Source: Desulfosediminicola ganghwensis (lineage in GTDB: Bacteria; Desulfobacterota; Desulfobulbia; Desulfobulbales; Desulfocapsaceae). Taken from it: a stretch of 64,000 nt of DNA. The DNA lies in assembly GCF_005116675.2 (NCBI RefSeq), contig NZ_CP050699.1, positions 4,178,001 through 4,242,000 on the forward strand, read 5' to 3'. Both the position numbers and the translations under genes were made by a program. Numbering within the stretch: position 1 is the first letter of the stretch; each line of letters begins with the position of its first letter. The notes beneath the pieces were generated by a model. That model had not been told where the DNA came from, made no database searches, and saw nothing but the letters and a program-made list of their open reading frames with translations. This document shows positions 53,651 through 63,219 of this stretch, in pieces.

Positions 53651-56176
53651 ATGAACCCCGAACGATACCTGCCCCGGTCTCTACCAGCTTCGCTTAAAGG
53701 GCTGACGGACTTGGCGCTGGATCTGCGATGGAACTGGAATCATTGTGCCGATGTTCTATGGCGGGCAATTGATCCGGAGATCTGGGAAGGTACGGAAGAT
53801 CCATGGCTGATTCTGGAAAGTGTTTCGAGAATGCGGTTGGAAACGTTGGCTGCCGATCCAGCCTTTATGGAGGAACTTCGGAACCAGCTGGCGTATCGAC
53901 AGGCGTATATGAGACAGCCCACATGGTATGATGAGAGGTATGGAAGTGATCGCCTGGGATCTGTGGTCTACTTCAGCATGGAATTCGGTTTAAGTGATGC
54001 ACTGCCCATCTATTCGGGCGGTTTGGGTGTGCTCGCAGGGGATTTCCTCAAGACTGCAAGTGATCTGGGTATTCCCGTGGTGGGTATTGGACTGCTCTAT
54101 CAGCAGGGGTATTTTCGTCAGGCGCTTGACACCAATGGGGTACAGCTGGCATTTTTTCCGTTCAACAATCCCACCATGCTGCCGGTGCTCCCTCTCCAGG
54201 GCCCGGATGGCGAATGGCTACGGGTCAGTGTCGAACTGCCCGGCCGGACACTGCATTTACGTGGCTGGCTGGCGCAGGTTGGAAGAGTTCCTCTGTATTT
54301 GCTCGACAGTAACGATCTGCTCAATGCGCCGGGCGACCGTGGCATCACCGGTGAATTGTATGGTGGCGGAACCGAAATGCGCCTGCGACAGGAAATCGTT
54401 TTGGGTATCGGCGGCTGGCGGTTGCTGGACGCACTGAAGATATCACCTTCGGTATGTCATCTCAATGAAGGGCATGCCGCTTTCGTCGTGCTGGAGCGAG
54501 CCCGCCGGTTTATGGATCAGCATGATCGTTCATTCAGTATTTCTTTTCAGGCAACCAGGGCTGGCAATATATTTACAACCCATACGCCCGTAGCAGCAGG
54601 TTTTGATCGTTTCCCACCAGGGCTTATGACGCAATATTTTTCCGAATATACGAAGACGCTCGGCATATCCATGGAAGCTCTACTCTCGTTGGGATGTTCA
54701 CGGGAGGCCGAGAACCATGATTCCTTTAACATGGCATATCTCGCACTCCGGGGCTGCGGTAGGACAAACGGCGTCAGTCGCTTGCACGGAGAGGTGAGCC
54801 GTCAAATTTTTCGTCCCCTCTTTCCCCGTTGGCCCCAACAGGAAATCCCCATAGGACATGTCACAAACGGTGTGCACGTGCCATCGTGGGATTCTGCGGC
54901 TGCCGATACGCTCTGGACTGAACGGTGCGGCAAGGGCAGCTGGTTCAGCACCCTGGAAACCGTCGAGTATGCCTTGAAAAACGTTGACGATGAAAAATTG
55001 TGGACTATGCGCAATGAGGCACGCCAACCGCTCATTACAGCGGTGCGCCGTCGTCTAATTTGCCAGCAGGAAGCTTGCCGCCTGTCTGAAAAAGATCTTC
55101 GGCAATGCCGTGAGACGCTTGATCCGCATGTGCTGACAATCGGCTTCGCTCGCCGCTTTGCCAGTTACAAGAGACCAGGGTTGCTACTTACCGACCCGGA
55201 ACGATTGACCCACCTACTCACGCACCCACAGCATCCTGTTCAGCTTATTATTGCCGGTAAGGCACATCCTCAGGATGAAGAAGGAAAAAGGCTGGTCCGC
55301 GAATGGAGTGAGTATTTGCGCCGACCGGAAGTGCGTGAGCATGGAGTTTTCCTTGAGGATTATGATATGGGCCTTGCTGCTGAACTGGTCCAGGGTGTTG
55401 ATCTGTGGTTGAATACACCTCGCCGGCCCTGGGAAGCCTGCGGTACCAGTGGAATGAAGGTGCTGGTTAACGGAGGGCTCAACTTGTCCGAACTTGATGG
55501 CTGGTGGGCCGAGGCCTATGAACCTGGAGTAGGTTGGTCACTTGGTGATGGAAAGGAGCACGATCACGATCCCGCCTGGGATGCCAAAGAGGCTGAAGAA
55601 TTGTATATGCTGCTGGAGGAGGAAGTGGTACCGGCATTCTACACCCGCGACGAACGCGGCATTCCCACGGCATGGGTGACCAGAATGCGGCATAGCATGG
55701 CACGACTGACGCCACTATTTTCCTGCAATCGGATGGTGCGAGAGTACACCAGCGATTACTATGTGCCGGCAGCAGCGGCGTATCAACGGAGGGCCGCAGA
55801 CAATGGTAGTCTTGCAACCGCCCTGGATGAGTGGCATCTTACTCTTCTTAGTCACTGGCAGCAGCTGCGTTTTGGGCAATGCACTGTCGATGAGTCTTCC
55901 GTGCGAAACCTGTTTCTCGTTGAAGTCTATCTGGGTGAGGTGCATCCGTCAGCAGTTAGGGTTGAATTGTATGCTGACCCGCTGTCACCTGATTCGAATC
56001 CCGTCCGCATAACCATGGATCGTGGTGAGAGGCTATCAGGGTCTGTTATCGGCTATCAATATCATGCAGTTGTATCAAAAGGGCGATCTGCACAAGACTA
56101 CACTCCGAGAGTGATACCATATCATGCGGATGCCTCAGTGCCTGTAGAAATCAATTTTATTCTCTGGCGGGAATGA
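53651..56176 (+). CDS. glgP: Alpha-glucan (glycogen/maltodextrin) phosphorylase
   Basis: An 841-residue enzyme of the short bacterial type with an N-terminal DUF3417 domain (LALDLRWNWNHCADVLW). It cleaves alpha-1,4-glucans with phosphate to glucose-1-phosphate. Motifs are YFSMEFGLSDALPIYSGGLG near residue 105, CHLNEGHAAF near 275, FTTHTPVAAGFD, IGFARRFASYKRPGLL near 500 and RRPWEACGTSGMK near 600 with the PLP-binding Lys. The protein runs about 150 residues beyond the catalytic end. The frame is intact in an otherwise decayed island. Confidence 0.92.
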   Translation: MNPERYLPRSLPASLKGLTDLALDLRWNWNHCADVLWRAIDPEIWEGTEDPWLILESVSRMRLETLAADPAFMEELRNQLAYRQAYMRQPTWYDERYGSDRLGSVVYFSMEFGLSDALPIYSGGLGVLAGDFLKTASDLGIPVVGIGLLYQQGYFRQALDTNGVQLAFFPFNNPTMLPVLPLQGPDGEWLRVSVELPGRTLHLRGWLAQVGRVPLYLLDSNDLLNAPGDRGITGELYGGGTEMRLRQEIVLGIGGWRLLDALKISPSVCHLNEGHAAFVVLERARRFMDQHDRSFSISFQATRAGNIFTTHTPVAAGFDRFPPGLMTQYFSEYTKTLGISMEALLSLGCSREAENHDSFNMAYLALRGCGRTNGVSRLHGEVSRQIFRPLFPRWPQQEIPIGHVTNGVHVPSWDSAAADTLWTERCGKGSWFSTLETVEYALKNVDDEKLWTMRNEARQPLITAVRRRLICQQEACRLSEKDLRQCRETLDPHVLTIGFARRFASYKRPGLLLTDPERLTHLLTHPQHPVQLIIAGKAHPQDEEGKRLVREWSEYLRRPEVREHGVFLEDYDMGLAAELVQGVDLWLNTPRRPWEACGTSGMKVLVNGGLNLSELDGWWAEAYEPGVGWSLGDGKEHDHDPAWDAKEAEELYMLLEEEVVPAFYTRDERGIPTAWVTRMRHSMARLTPLFSCNRMVREYTSDYYVPAAAAYQRRAADNGSLATALDEWHLTLLSHWQQLRFGQCTVDESSVRNLFLVEVYLGEVHPSAVRVELYADPLSPDSNPVRITMDRGERLSGSVIGYQYHAVVSKGRSAQDYTPRVIPYHADASVPVEINFILWRE

Positions 56177-56805
56177 CGCTTCCATAAGAAATTGAATACT
56201 GGGGCCATTCTGGGTGCAGCATTGCTTGCTTCAATATGACATACTGTGGGCATGCTAAGGATGCCTAAATTATCGGTTAAATAGTGGCCGATAATGGCTG
56301 TACTGACATCGTTATTACCCCTGTTCCAAGTGGCTTGTGCTGGGACAAGATGCTCCATCCAATAACGCGATTAATATAGCCATTCCGAATGACTGAAGAT
56401 TCCACCGAATCTTGAAGTTGAGATGTCTACTGTTCATTTATAGTCGAGCCTTCCCAGATTTTGGTCTCCAATAGTCTTAGGCAGCTTGGAAGGTAACGAC
56501 ACAATCGTGCAAGGCGAGATTGAAGATGTTCATCGGCTATCTGATGTGATTGGCAGATAGGACAACTGAAGACGATTCCTGATGTTTTTCAGAGCCAGGA
56601 TGCTTGAAATCAAACCGACCCAAAATTTCGGGATCAGCGATGCACAGTAGGTAGAGACTATTCTAAACCATCAAGAATTTGCTGAAACACTATTTGGCAA
56701 TTATTATATTTTTTGGGTTAGATTTTTCTAGTACCGAGAAAACAAATCTGTTCCATTTTCCATCCATGCCGTCGTTGTTTACGTCGCGCCGCATAAAATG
56801 CCTGA
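56177..56805. other. Gene-poor stretch, nothing recognised
   Basis: About 630 bases between convergent genes. No reading frame, RNA or hairpin with a T run was seen. GC content falls sharply from about 56660 on, marking the start of the AT-rich island. Confidence 0.4.
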
Positions 56806-57399
56806 TTACGTCATTCTATCGAGTTGTTTATCATGTACTCGGGCAAGAAGAATTACACTACAGATAGAACCCAATAACGCTAGTGCCATATCTGACTGAG
56901 TATCCCAAACGTAACCTTGGGTTCCCAGAAAGGCTTCTGCAGACTCACCTGTAGAAACGGCTACCCACCACTCTATGAGTTCATAAAATGCACTGAAAGC
57001 TAAACAAAAGCATACGATGAAAAAATTCATCCATGTTTTGCCGTTGATTATATTTTTTCTGATCAGGATCTCTCTGGCAACAAGTGCGGGGATAAATCCT
57101 TGAGCAAAGTGACCAACTTTATCGTAATTATTTCTATCTAGATCAAACACTTCTTTTAACCAGTCAAAGAAAGGCACTTGAGCATACGTATAATGACCAC
57201 CAATCATTAAAATAATGCAATGAATTAGAATTAAAGAATAAGCAAGATACGTGAATTTGAATTTTATATATGTCAGTATTAAAACGATACAAGCTACCAT
57301 TGCGGGTAACACTTCAAGAAGCCAAGTGAAGTAATCACTTGGCTTAATTGCAGACCAGAGCAAAGAAAGAAAAAATATTGTTACCCAGATATATTTCAT
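56806..57399 (-). CDS. DUF2238/YjdF-family membrane protein
   Basis: A 197-residue protein with six membrane helices. NNYDKVGHFAQGF near residue 90 and AFYELIEWWVA near 140 are the family's conserved Asp/His and Glu-rich signatures, and the loop DTQSDMALALLG follows. Function of the family is unknown. GC is low compared with the chromosome. Confidence 0.85.
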   Translation of the reverse strand: MKYIWVTIFFLSLLWSAIKPSDYFTWLLEVLPAMVACIVLILTYIKFKFTYLAYSLILIHCIILMIGGHYTYAQVPFFDWLKEVFDLDRNNYDKVGHFAQGFIPALVAREILIRKNIINGKTWMNFFIVCFCLAFSAFYELIEWWVAVSTGESAEAFLGTQGYVWDTQSDMALALLGSICSVILLARVHDKQLDRMT

Positions 57400-57500
57400 A
57401 GATTGACCTGATCACCCTTGAAACTCAGTCAAAGCTCAAATATTGAAGAATAAATCCTGATTATATCTTCCCTTGATAATTCAGGAGACATCTGGTCAGC

Positions 57501-57971
57501 TTACAGCAGACTTTTAAGTACATTTACCACAGATTCCTTTCTATTCAGCAGAATAGCTTTCACCTGCTTGTCCTTTAGACCAAGGATACTTCCCATCAAT
57601 ATGGAATCAATATCCAGACGGCAAATCAGCACTCTCCCTCCCTGCTTCTGCTGAAGGAACTCTAATTGGCGATAAAAGCGAGGCGTTCCGTCATTTGTTA
57701 CAATCAACAACCTTGACACACGGTCGCTCTTGTTATTGACCTTTTGCAATCCGTGCTGTTCATTTTCTAACGTCTTTTCTACAGACCTTGAACCAATTAT
57801 CAATTCACCACGAAATTTCGCAGAGAAAATCTGCTTACGCAACTCTTGGTTGAGTTGCAAAACAGGAATATACATTTTCGAATCGCTACAAAGTTGGATG
57901 CTCTCTGTTTCTAGTGCTGCTCGAACTTCTGATTCGATTTCTTCCTTCGCTAACTGTTTGGGTAATTTCAT
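57501..57971 (-). CDS. Unknown protein
   Basis: A 156-residue protein without a signal peptide or membrane helix. The N-terminal half is helical, and VSRLLIVTNDGTPRFYRQL near residue 90 resembles a Rossmann-like strand-loop with DGTPR. GRVLICRLDID follows. The family was not recognised. It is in an AT-rich minus-strand group with YjdF-like and SpoIIM-like genes. Confidence 0.55.
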   Translation of the reverse strand: MKLPKQLAKEEIESEVRAALETESIQLCSDSKMYIPVLQLNQELRKQIFSAKFRGELIIGSRSVEKTLENEQHGLQKVNNKSDRVSRLLIVTNDGTPRFYRQLEFLQQKQGGRVLICRLDIDSILMGSILGLKDKQVKAILLNRKESVVNVLKSLL

Positions 57972-58036
57972 TCGATTCCTATATTGCAGCTACGCACACA
58001 ATGTTAAATCTAGGGGTGCGTGCCTGTTATGTTTTT

Positions 58037-58636
58037 TTAATTTCTGCTTATCTCTATAAGTGCTACTTCGATCAAACCTGCCACGATTAATAACGGGATT
58101 ATTATTAATATATAGTTGTGGGCAGCTCTTTTGAGGGTGGTTTTAATGTATTCAATTTTATTTGTATTAAAAGGCCATAGCCCCAATTTTACTCCTAGTG
58201 CTATTGCAAGCACAAAAGCTGGAATTTCAAAGATACCATGGGGTATTAACCGCAATATACTTTCAAGACTACTTATGCCGATATTACTTTTTGAAGTAGA
58301 AACAACACAACCTATTATCAATCCATTAGTTATAGCAGCAAAGACAGGAAAGATGGAAAAAATAATTCCAGCTAGTATTACAATCAATGCCGCTCTCGCA
58401 TTTTGATAAAAAATCTTGGTAAACAGTTCAATTCCATGAAATTTTTGAAATTGAGCTACAAAAGTTAAAACCATTTTGTTTACTTCTTCGTTAATCCCCA
58501 GAACATCAGCAAATCCCGTGATACCGCCGACAATTAACATTAATACCGTAAAAAGGGTGTATTTTTTTTGCTCTTCAAATGAAGCCGCAACATATTGTAT
58601 ATAGATTTGAATGATTTGGTTACTGTTAAATTTCAT
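58037..58636 (-). CDS. SpoIIM-like (DUF95) membrane protein
   Basis: A 199-residue protein with about five membrane helices. IFYQNARAALIVILAGI, then VFAAITNGLIIGCVV and IPHGIFEIPAFVLAIALG near residue 135 match the Stage II sporulation M/DUF95 family. Outside sporulating bacteria its role is unknown. The gene is 65 nt upstream of the unknown gene at 57501-57971 and in the same direction. Confidence 0.85.
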   Translation of the reverse strand: MKFNSNQIIQIYIQYVAASFEEQKKYTLFTVLMLIVGGITGFADVLGINEEVNKMVLTFVAQFQKFHGIELFTKIFYQNARAALIVILAGIIFSIFPVFAAITNGLIIGCVVSTSKSNIGISSLESILRLIPHGIFEIPAFVLAIALGVKLGLWPFNTNKIEYIKTTLKRAAHNYILIIIPLLIVAGLIEVALIEISRN

Positions 58637-58740
58637 TTATTTCAACGTATTTCATTGGGGGCTGGCCTACTTTTCTTAGAGTGCGTGCGTAGCCGGCACT
58701 TTGCCACTAAATTTTGCCTTTAGGCACACTTAGAACAGTA

Positions 58741-59115
58741 TCATCTGTTTGTTTCCTGTTTGCTCGCATAATAATAGCTGTACGTCATAAGAATAATCAG
58801 AGCAATTGCAAAAAGAAACAGTGCCAAATTAAATTCAATAGTTTCGCCCAGAGAAAATATGGTTCTTACCATGGTGATCAATGTAACAACGATAATAGTT
58901 GGAATCAGCACCCACTTTCGTTCAATTGGTTTTCTGTCAGCCATTAGCAACATTAAGGTCCAAGAGAATGCAATGACAGAAAAGAGCCCCATCGGATAAG
59001 CAATTTCCTCTAAACCCATCCTTTCCGGTATCCAGGCAAGGATGGCAATAACGAAATCTGCTATTGCGGCGATCCAGTAACTCAACCTCAATAATAGTAT
59101 CGTTTTTTTCATCAT
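58741..59115 (-). CDS. Small four-helix membrane protein, unknown
   Basis: A 124-residue protein with four membrane helices (about residues 6-28, 40-60, 70-90, 95-117). No family was recognised. Two adjacent ATG codons (59115 and 59112) are both possible starts. The upstream context CGGAACAG is weak as a ribosome-binding site. Confidence 0.6.
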   Translation of the reverse strand: MMKKTILLLRLSYWIAAIADFVIAILAWIPERMGLEEIAYPMGLFSVIAFSWTLMLLMADRKPIERKWVLIPTIIVVTLITMVRTIFSLGETIEFNLALFLFAIALIILMTYSYYYASKQETNR

Positions 59116-59491
59116 CTGTTCCGTTAGAAGACCTCAAATTCAGAGGCTGTCATGGTGGGATGAAATGAGTAAGTGACTAACACCCCACTCTCCGGAATTT
59201 CGAGAGCGAAGCGAGTTAAACTTCCAAGTTCGGTGCTTTACCAGTATGTTTATGTTTTAAATTTATAATATTTTTTAGAATAAATTGATTTTCCTTTGAT
59301 TTTTTAAAGCCCAATTCCTCCAAGAAAAACACCAAAAAGATAGGCTCCATAGCACTCATTCTGGGTCCGTCCCGAATATTTATTGCATATAATTTTTCAA
59401 GGACAAAAGACCTTTTATCTATAAGATTGGAGACGAGGTACGTTCTTAGTGAGTAAACGAAGAACGAGTGTGCCAGCTAAAAATGACACTA
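59116..59491. other. AT-rich stretch, nothing recognised
   Basis: About 375 bases with no supported gene. GTTCTT and AAGAAC pair near 59450, a weak hairpin downstream of the unknown minus-strand gene. Confidence 0.35.
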
Positions 59492-59833
59492 TCAATTAAC
59501 ACATTCTAACTTCTCATATATTGTTTCATAGCCTTGAGATATAGTATACTCAAGACCTGGATACTTTGCAGCAAAGTAATCAATAATAATTCCCTTAACT
59601 TTGTTATAGTTACGAACTTCTAAAAAATTTACTTCTAACTGATAGGCGCCGCTACTATGTCCATCGAATTCACCCAATTTCTTATTTTCTATTATTTCAG
59701 CAAGTTCATCAACTATAGCAAGGTGGCTGTTATCCCTAAAGAATGAATTTTCTTGTATCATTACCCATAATTCATTCTCGCCATCTTCTATACCATCTGA
59801 TTTTCGAAATAATTTTCCAAATATTGTAAACAT
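59492..59833 (-). CDS. Unknown small protein
   Basis: A 113-residue acidic protein with a helix-strand alternation (ELWVMIQENSFF, then YQLEVNFLEVRNYNKVKGI). It has no signal peptide or membrane helix. The family was not recognised; size and composition are like immunity proteins of toxin systems, which is only a guess. It starts with ATG 59833 after a weak AGAG. Confidence 0.55.
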   Translation of the reverse strand: MFTIFGKLFRKSDGIEDGENELWVMIQENSFFRDNSHLAIVDELAEIIENKKLGEFDGHSSGAYQLEVNFLEVRNYNKVKGIIIDYFAAKYPGLEYTISQGYETIYEKLECVN

Positions 59834-59892
59834 ATTATTCTCTTTAACTATGACGTATGCAAGATTTAAGTAATAAGTGCAACACTCTTACC

Positions 59893-60690
59893 TTAAAAGG
59901 CTTCCAAGGGAGTTAGCCCTCCAAGTACCTTTCTCGGTGTTAGGTTTAACAATAAAATCCTATCCTCTATTTTCTGCTCCGACAGAGATGAGATATCAAA
60001 TCCCTTGGGCCAGAAGCGCCTGATCCTGCCATTTGTGTTTTCATTGGTTCCACGCTGCCAACTCGCATCTGGCTTGGCAGATTAAATCTCCGCCCCTGTC
60101 GCTTCAGAAACTGTTAAATGATCGGCAATTTTCGAACCGTTAGCCAAGGGTAATTGTTCGGACCTCAGGCACTTTCTCAACAACGCTGTCATTACTGAGG
60201 CCACCTGATCTTTTGTTTTCTTAGAACTTCGTCGAACCAGTGTGAACCTGCTCATTCGAGCAACAAGTGTCATCAGGTAACCCTTTCTTGCCGTGGACAG
60301 CCTCCCTTTCCCAGTCACCAATGCGACTGCGCCTGGCTACAATTGCAGGTCTTTTTGAAATATCCTGTCGCTGAGGTATCAAACGAAGCTCCCGCCAGAT
60401 GTCTTCTCTTGCCACCTTTCCAACGTTTTTTACCATGCCTTGGCAGTCGACTGAATAACATCCATCCACACGCTTTATCGTTATAAGTTCGTGTGTAGCC
60501 AGTACTAGGCATGGGGCCGATTCAGGCGGCAATTCAACTTTCATCCTCTGACTTATTGCTTCAGGAGACCAGCCAGGTGCTAAAGATTCAGAAATAATAC
60601 GATCAGTTTCCGGAGATCGTTTGTTATGTTTATGGCTTCCTGAGCGTCTTTTGTCGGTAGTTTTTGTGTTGTTTCATACAGTGCAGACCT
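59893..60690 (-). pseudogene. IS30-family transposase, frameshifted
   Basis: Pieces in two frames together make an IS30-type transposase. PGWSPEAISQRMKVELP near 60560 is the central part, RPAIVARRSRIGDWERE comes near 60330, a frame change follows near 60280, then LMTLVARMSRFTLVRR, and the end RKVLGGLTPLEAF stops at 59893-59895. The N-terminal helix-turn-helix is broken by stops before 60690. At least one further stop lies between 60082 and 59990. The element is dead. No clear terminal repeats were found. Confidence 0.8.
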
Positions 60691-60967
60691 TGGTTAAGTG
60701 TAGGAGCTGACACCATGGACAACTCTCTCGCTTTTCCATCTTCAGTCTGTTGCACCTATTGTACGAATCCAGCACCTTTCGTCATAATAAATTAGCATAA
60801 ATTATTATAGAGTTATACACTACTATGTAGTGGCTGTTATCGTCAGAGAACTGCAGTTCGTTTATCAGAATGTGAGTATTTCGTTTCTTCACTCTTCAAG
60901 ATCTCCTTGTATGCCATAATCGCAGATTATGATGAATGCCTTAAAAGGCCAAACCTGAGGAGGACCT

Positions 60968-61807
60968 ATGCCGGTCATAACAATTTCCAGAGGTTCATAC
61001 AGTCGTGGTAAAGAAGTGGCGGAAAGACTTGCCGGGGAACTCAATTATGAGTGTATATCCCGCGAGATTCTGGTAAGTGCTTCAGACCAGTTTAACACCC
61101 CGGAAATTAAGCTAAAAAATGCTCTTCACAATGCTCCCTCAGTGCTGGATCGTTTCAGTAATGGACGGGAGAGATACATAAGCTTTTTCAAGACCTCCTT
61201 TCTTTCCTGTATGTCGAGAGGAAATATAATTTACCACGGCTTAGCAGGTCATTTCTTCCTTCAGGATATCCCCCATGTTCTCAAAATCCGGATAAACGCG
61301 AAAATGGAAGACCGGATTCAGGAGGAAATGAGAAGGGAGAAAAACAGTTCACCTGAAAAAGTTCTCTACAACCTGAAGAAAGATGATGAAGAACGACGGA
61401 AATGGGGGCTTAGCCTCTATGGGAAGGACACATGGGACAGCCGTCTTTATGATATGGTTTTCTGTGTAGATTCGCTAACAGTCGATGACATCGTAGATAT
61501 TATTATTAAAACAATAGGGAAAAAGCAATTCCAGGAAACACCTGATTCAACAGCTCAATTAAGGATAAAAGCTATGCTCGCCGAGATTGAGTCACAGGTT
61601 GTTCAATTGTCTCCCAAAACAAAAGTAACATTATCTGATGACTTTACCATTCAGCTTAGCGCAGTTAATGGGAAGCTGAAAGACTCTGATACCCGTGAAC
61701 ACTTTTTCAGACGGATGAAGGAGCAGTTCAATATTCAGCAGATAGTCTACCAGGAACCCTCTTCAAAAGGACATGTAAACAATTTCCATAATATTGATGC
61801 AGGCTAA
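60968..61807 (+). CDS. Cytidylate kinase-like protein
   Basis: The N-terminus MPVITISRGSYSRGKEVAE is the P loop variant of the cytidylate-kinase-like family 2, and the NMP-binding region and LYDMVFCVDSLTVDDIV follow. The last 80 or so residues form an extra domain with an unknown role. Such proteins are common in Desulfobacterota and usually are not the main CMP kinase. It starts 7 nt after GAGGAGG. Confidence 0.8.
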   Translation: MPVITISRGSYSRGKEVAERLAGELNYECISREILVSASDQFNTPEIKLKNALHNAPSVLDRFSNGRERYISFFKTSFLSCMSRGNIIYHGLAGHFFLQDIPHVLKIRINAKMEDRIQEEMRREKNSSPEKVLYNLKKDDEERRKWGLSLYGKDTWDSRLYDMVFCVDSLTVDDIVDIIIKTIGKKQFQETPDSTAQLRIKAMLAEIESQVVQLSPKTKVTLSDDFTIQLSAVNGKLKDSDTREHFFRRMKEQFNIQQIVYQEPSSKGHVNNFHNIDAG

Positions 61808-61938
61808 ACCACAAAGACCTGCCTGACAACCGTAACACTCTTACAGGAAGAGCCCCAGCAACTTGATATAATGAATCGATTCAAGGAGGGCCACTTGCCA
61901 ATCTGCCACGTCTCACACCTGCCTCCTCTCACTTCACA

Positions 61939-61975
61939 CCCCTGATCTTCTCCTTTTCAAGCCGAAGATCAGGGG
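61939..61975. terminator. 12-bp hairpin between convergent genes
   Basis: CCCCTGATCTTC (61939-61950) pairs perfectly with GAAGATCAGGGG (61964-61975) over 13 nt. It lies between the kinase-like gene and the epimerase gene, which face each other, so a two-way terminator is the best reading. Neither side has a long T run. Confidence 0.6.
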
Positions 61976-61993
61976 TAATCAGAAATCAATACA

Positions 61994-63172
61994 TCATTTC
62001 ACTTCAACCGTTTTACGACTATAGCGCCTGAGCATTCCCTCATCCACCTCAATCCCGAATCCCGGACCGGCCGGCATTGGCGGCAGACTTCCGCCGTAAC
62101 CAAACTGTTTGAGTGGGCTGACCGGATCCTCATGCAAAAGATGCAGGCCGAAACACCCTTCGGCATACCGAACCTCGGGCACAGCCGCCAATAAAATGAG
62201 CTGGGCCGAAGACAGAAGAGAAGTTTCACCAACCTGAGCGCCTACCTGGATGATCATACCAGCCTCTATTGCGCGTTTGCAGCGGTTAAACGCGGCAACC
62301 AGCCCACCACACTTGGAAATCCGCACATTGACCGAAGTACAGGCCTCCTGCTCGATAAGTTTTTCCAGCGATTCAGCATCATTAAGGCTTTCATCCACCA
62401 TTACTTCAAGCCCCGTTTCATTAACGAGCCGCGCCAGACCACCAATATCATCTGCCGCTGTCGGTTGTTCGAACGAGCGAATACCAAACTTTGCCAGCTC
62501 CTGCATAACCTCGACCGCCTCATCAATTTCCCAGGCCATATTGGCATCCACCCGGATATCGAACTTGCTGCCCAGAAGCTTTCGGCAAAATCCGGCTGCT
62601 TCGACCGCATCTCTTTTTTCTACTTTTAGCTTGGCCTGACGAAAACCATACAATCTATAGACAAGCGCCATTTTTACCGCCTTCCACCCCTTCTCGGCAG
62701 AAAGCACAGCACTATAGCGGATGTTATCAGCAGGTAATGCGTTGTTGGTCAGCTTGACCGGTTCAGCAAAAGCTCTACCAAACCCATCGAGCAGGGCAAG
62801 ATCCACAGCGGCCCAGGCTGCAGTCTGAGGAGTCTCCGGATCAAGCCAATCAACCGGCGCTTTGCCATTGCATTCGGACAGGAAAGGAATCAACTGGGAA
62901 AGCGAATCAAACTCCATGCCCAGCAATGCAGGGAGAAGAGTGTCTTGTAACAGTTTAAACGCTCCATCGCGTGTTTCGCCGGTGACATAGGATCTTGGCA
63001 GACATTCGCCATAACCGTAGTGCACTCCGGGGGAATCAGCCCCATCACCACTTTCGACAGTACACTTGAGGAAAATACTGGAACTGGTTTTCCTGCTTGC
63101 TGCCGCATGCTTGAAAGAGTGTTTAAACGGGATGTCCAGTAAAAACAGTTCGAATGATCGTATTGCAGCCAT
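61994..63172 (-). CDS. Enolase-superfamily epimerase (mandelate racemase/MLE type)
   Basis: The barrel carries KLKVEK near residue 200 with the acid-base Lys, RVDANMAW with the first metal Asp near 220, FEQPT with Glu near 250, VDES with Asp near 270, and RISKCGG with the second Lys near 300. This KxK/D/E/D/K set is that of the muconate-lactonizing subgroup, which includes dipeptide epimerases and o-succinylbenzoate synthases. The substrate is not settled. It follows the alpha/beta hydrolase on the same strand, 47 nt apart. Confidence 0.88.
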   Translation of the reverse strand: MAAIRSFELFLLDIPFKHSFKHAAASRKTSSSIFLKCTVESGDGADSPGVHYGYGECLPRSYVTGETRDGAFKLLQDTLLPALLGMEFDSLSQLIPFLSECNGKAPVDWLDPETPQTAAWAAVDLALLDGFGRAFAEPVKLTNNALPADNIRYSAVLSAEKGWKAVKMALVYRLYGFRQAKLKVEKRDAVEAAGFCRKLLGSKFDIRVDANMAWEIDEAVEVMQELAKFGIRSFEQPTAADDIGGLARLVNETGLEVMVDESLNDAESLEKLIEQEACTSVNVRISKCGGLVAAFNRCKRAIEAGMIIQVGAQVGETSLLSSAQLILLAAVPEVRYAEGCFGLHLLHEDPVSPLKQFGYGGSLPPMPAGPGFGIEVDEGMLRRYSRKTVEVK

Positions 63173-63219
63173 AATAGTCTTTACGCTAAATTGGAATAAC
63201 TACTCGCCCACCCTTCCAT

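Noticed and set aside
57972-58036. Hairpin after the SpoIIM-like gene with ACGCAC/GTGCGT arms, tested as an attC site
   Set aside because: ATAAC is present at the left, but there is no GTTRRRY core on the right and the stem is short.
59116-59491. GC-rich patch near 59190-59240 tested as an attC site
   Set aside because: The arms do not pair and the core is missing.
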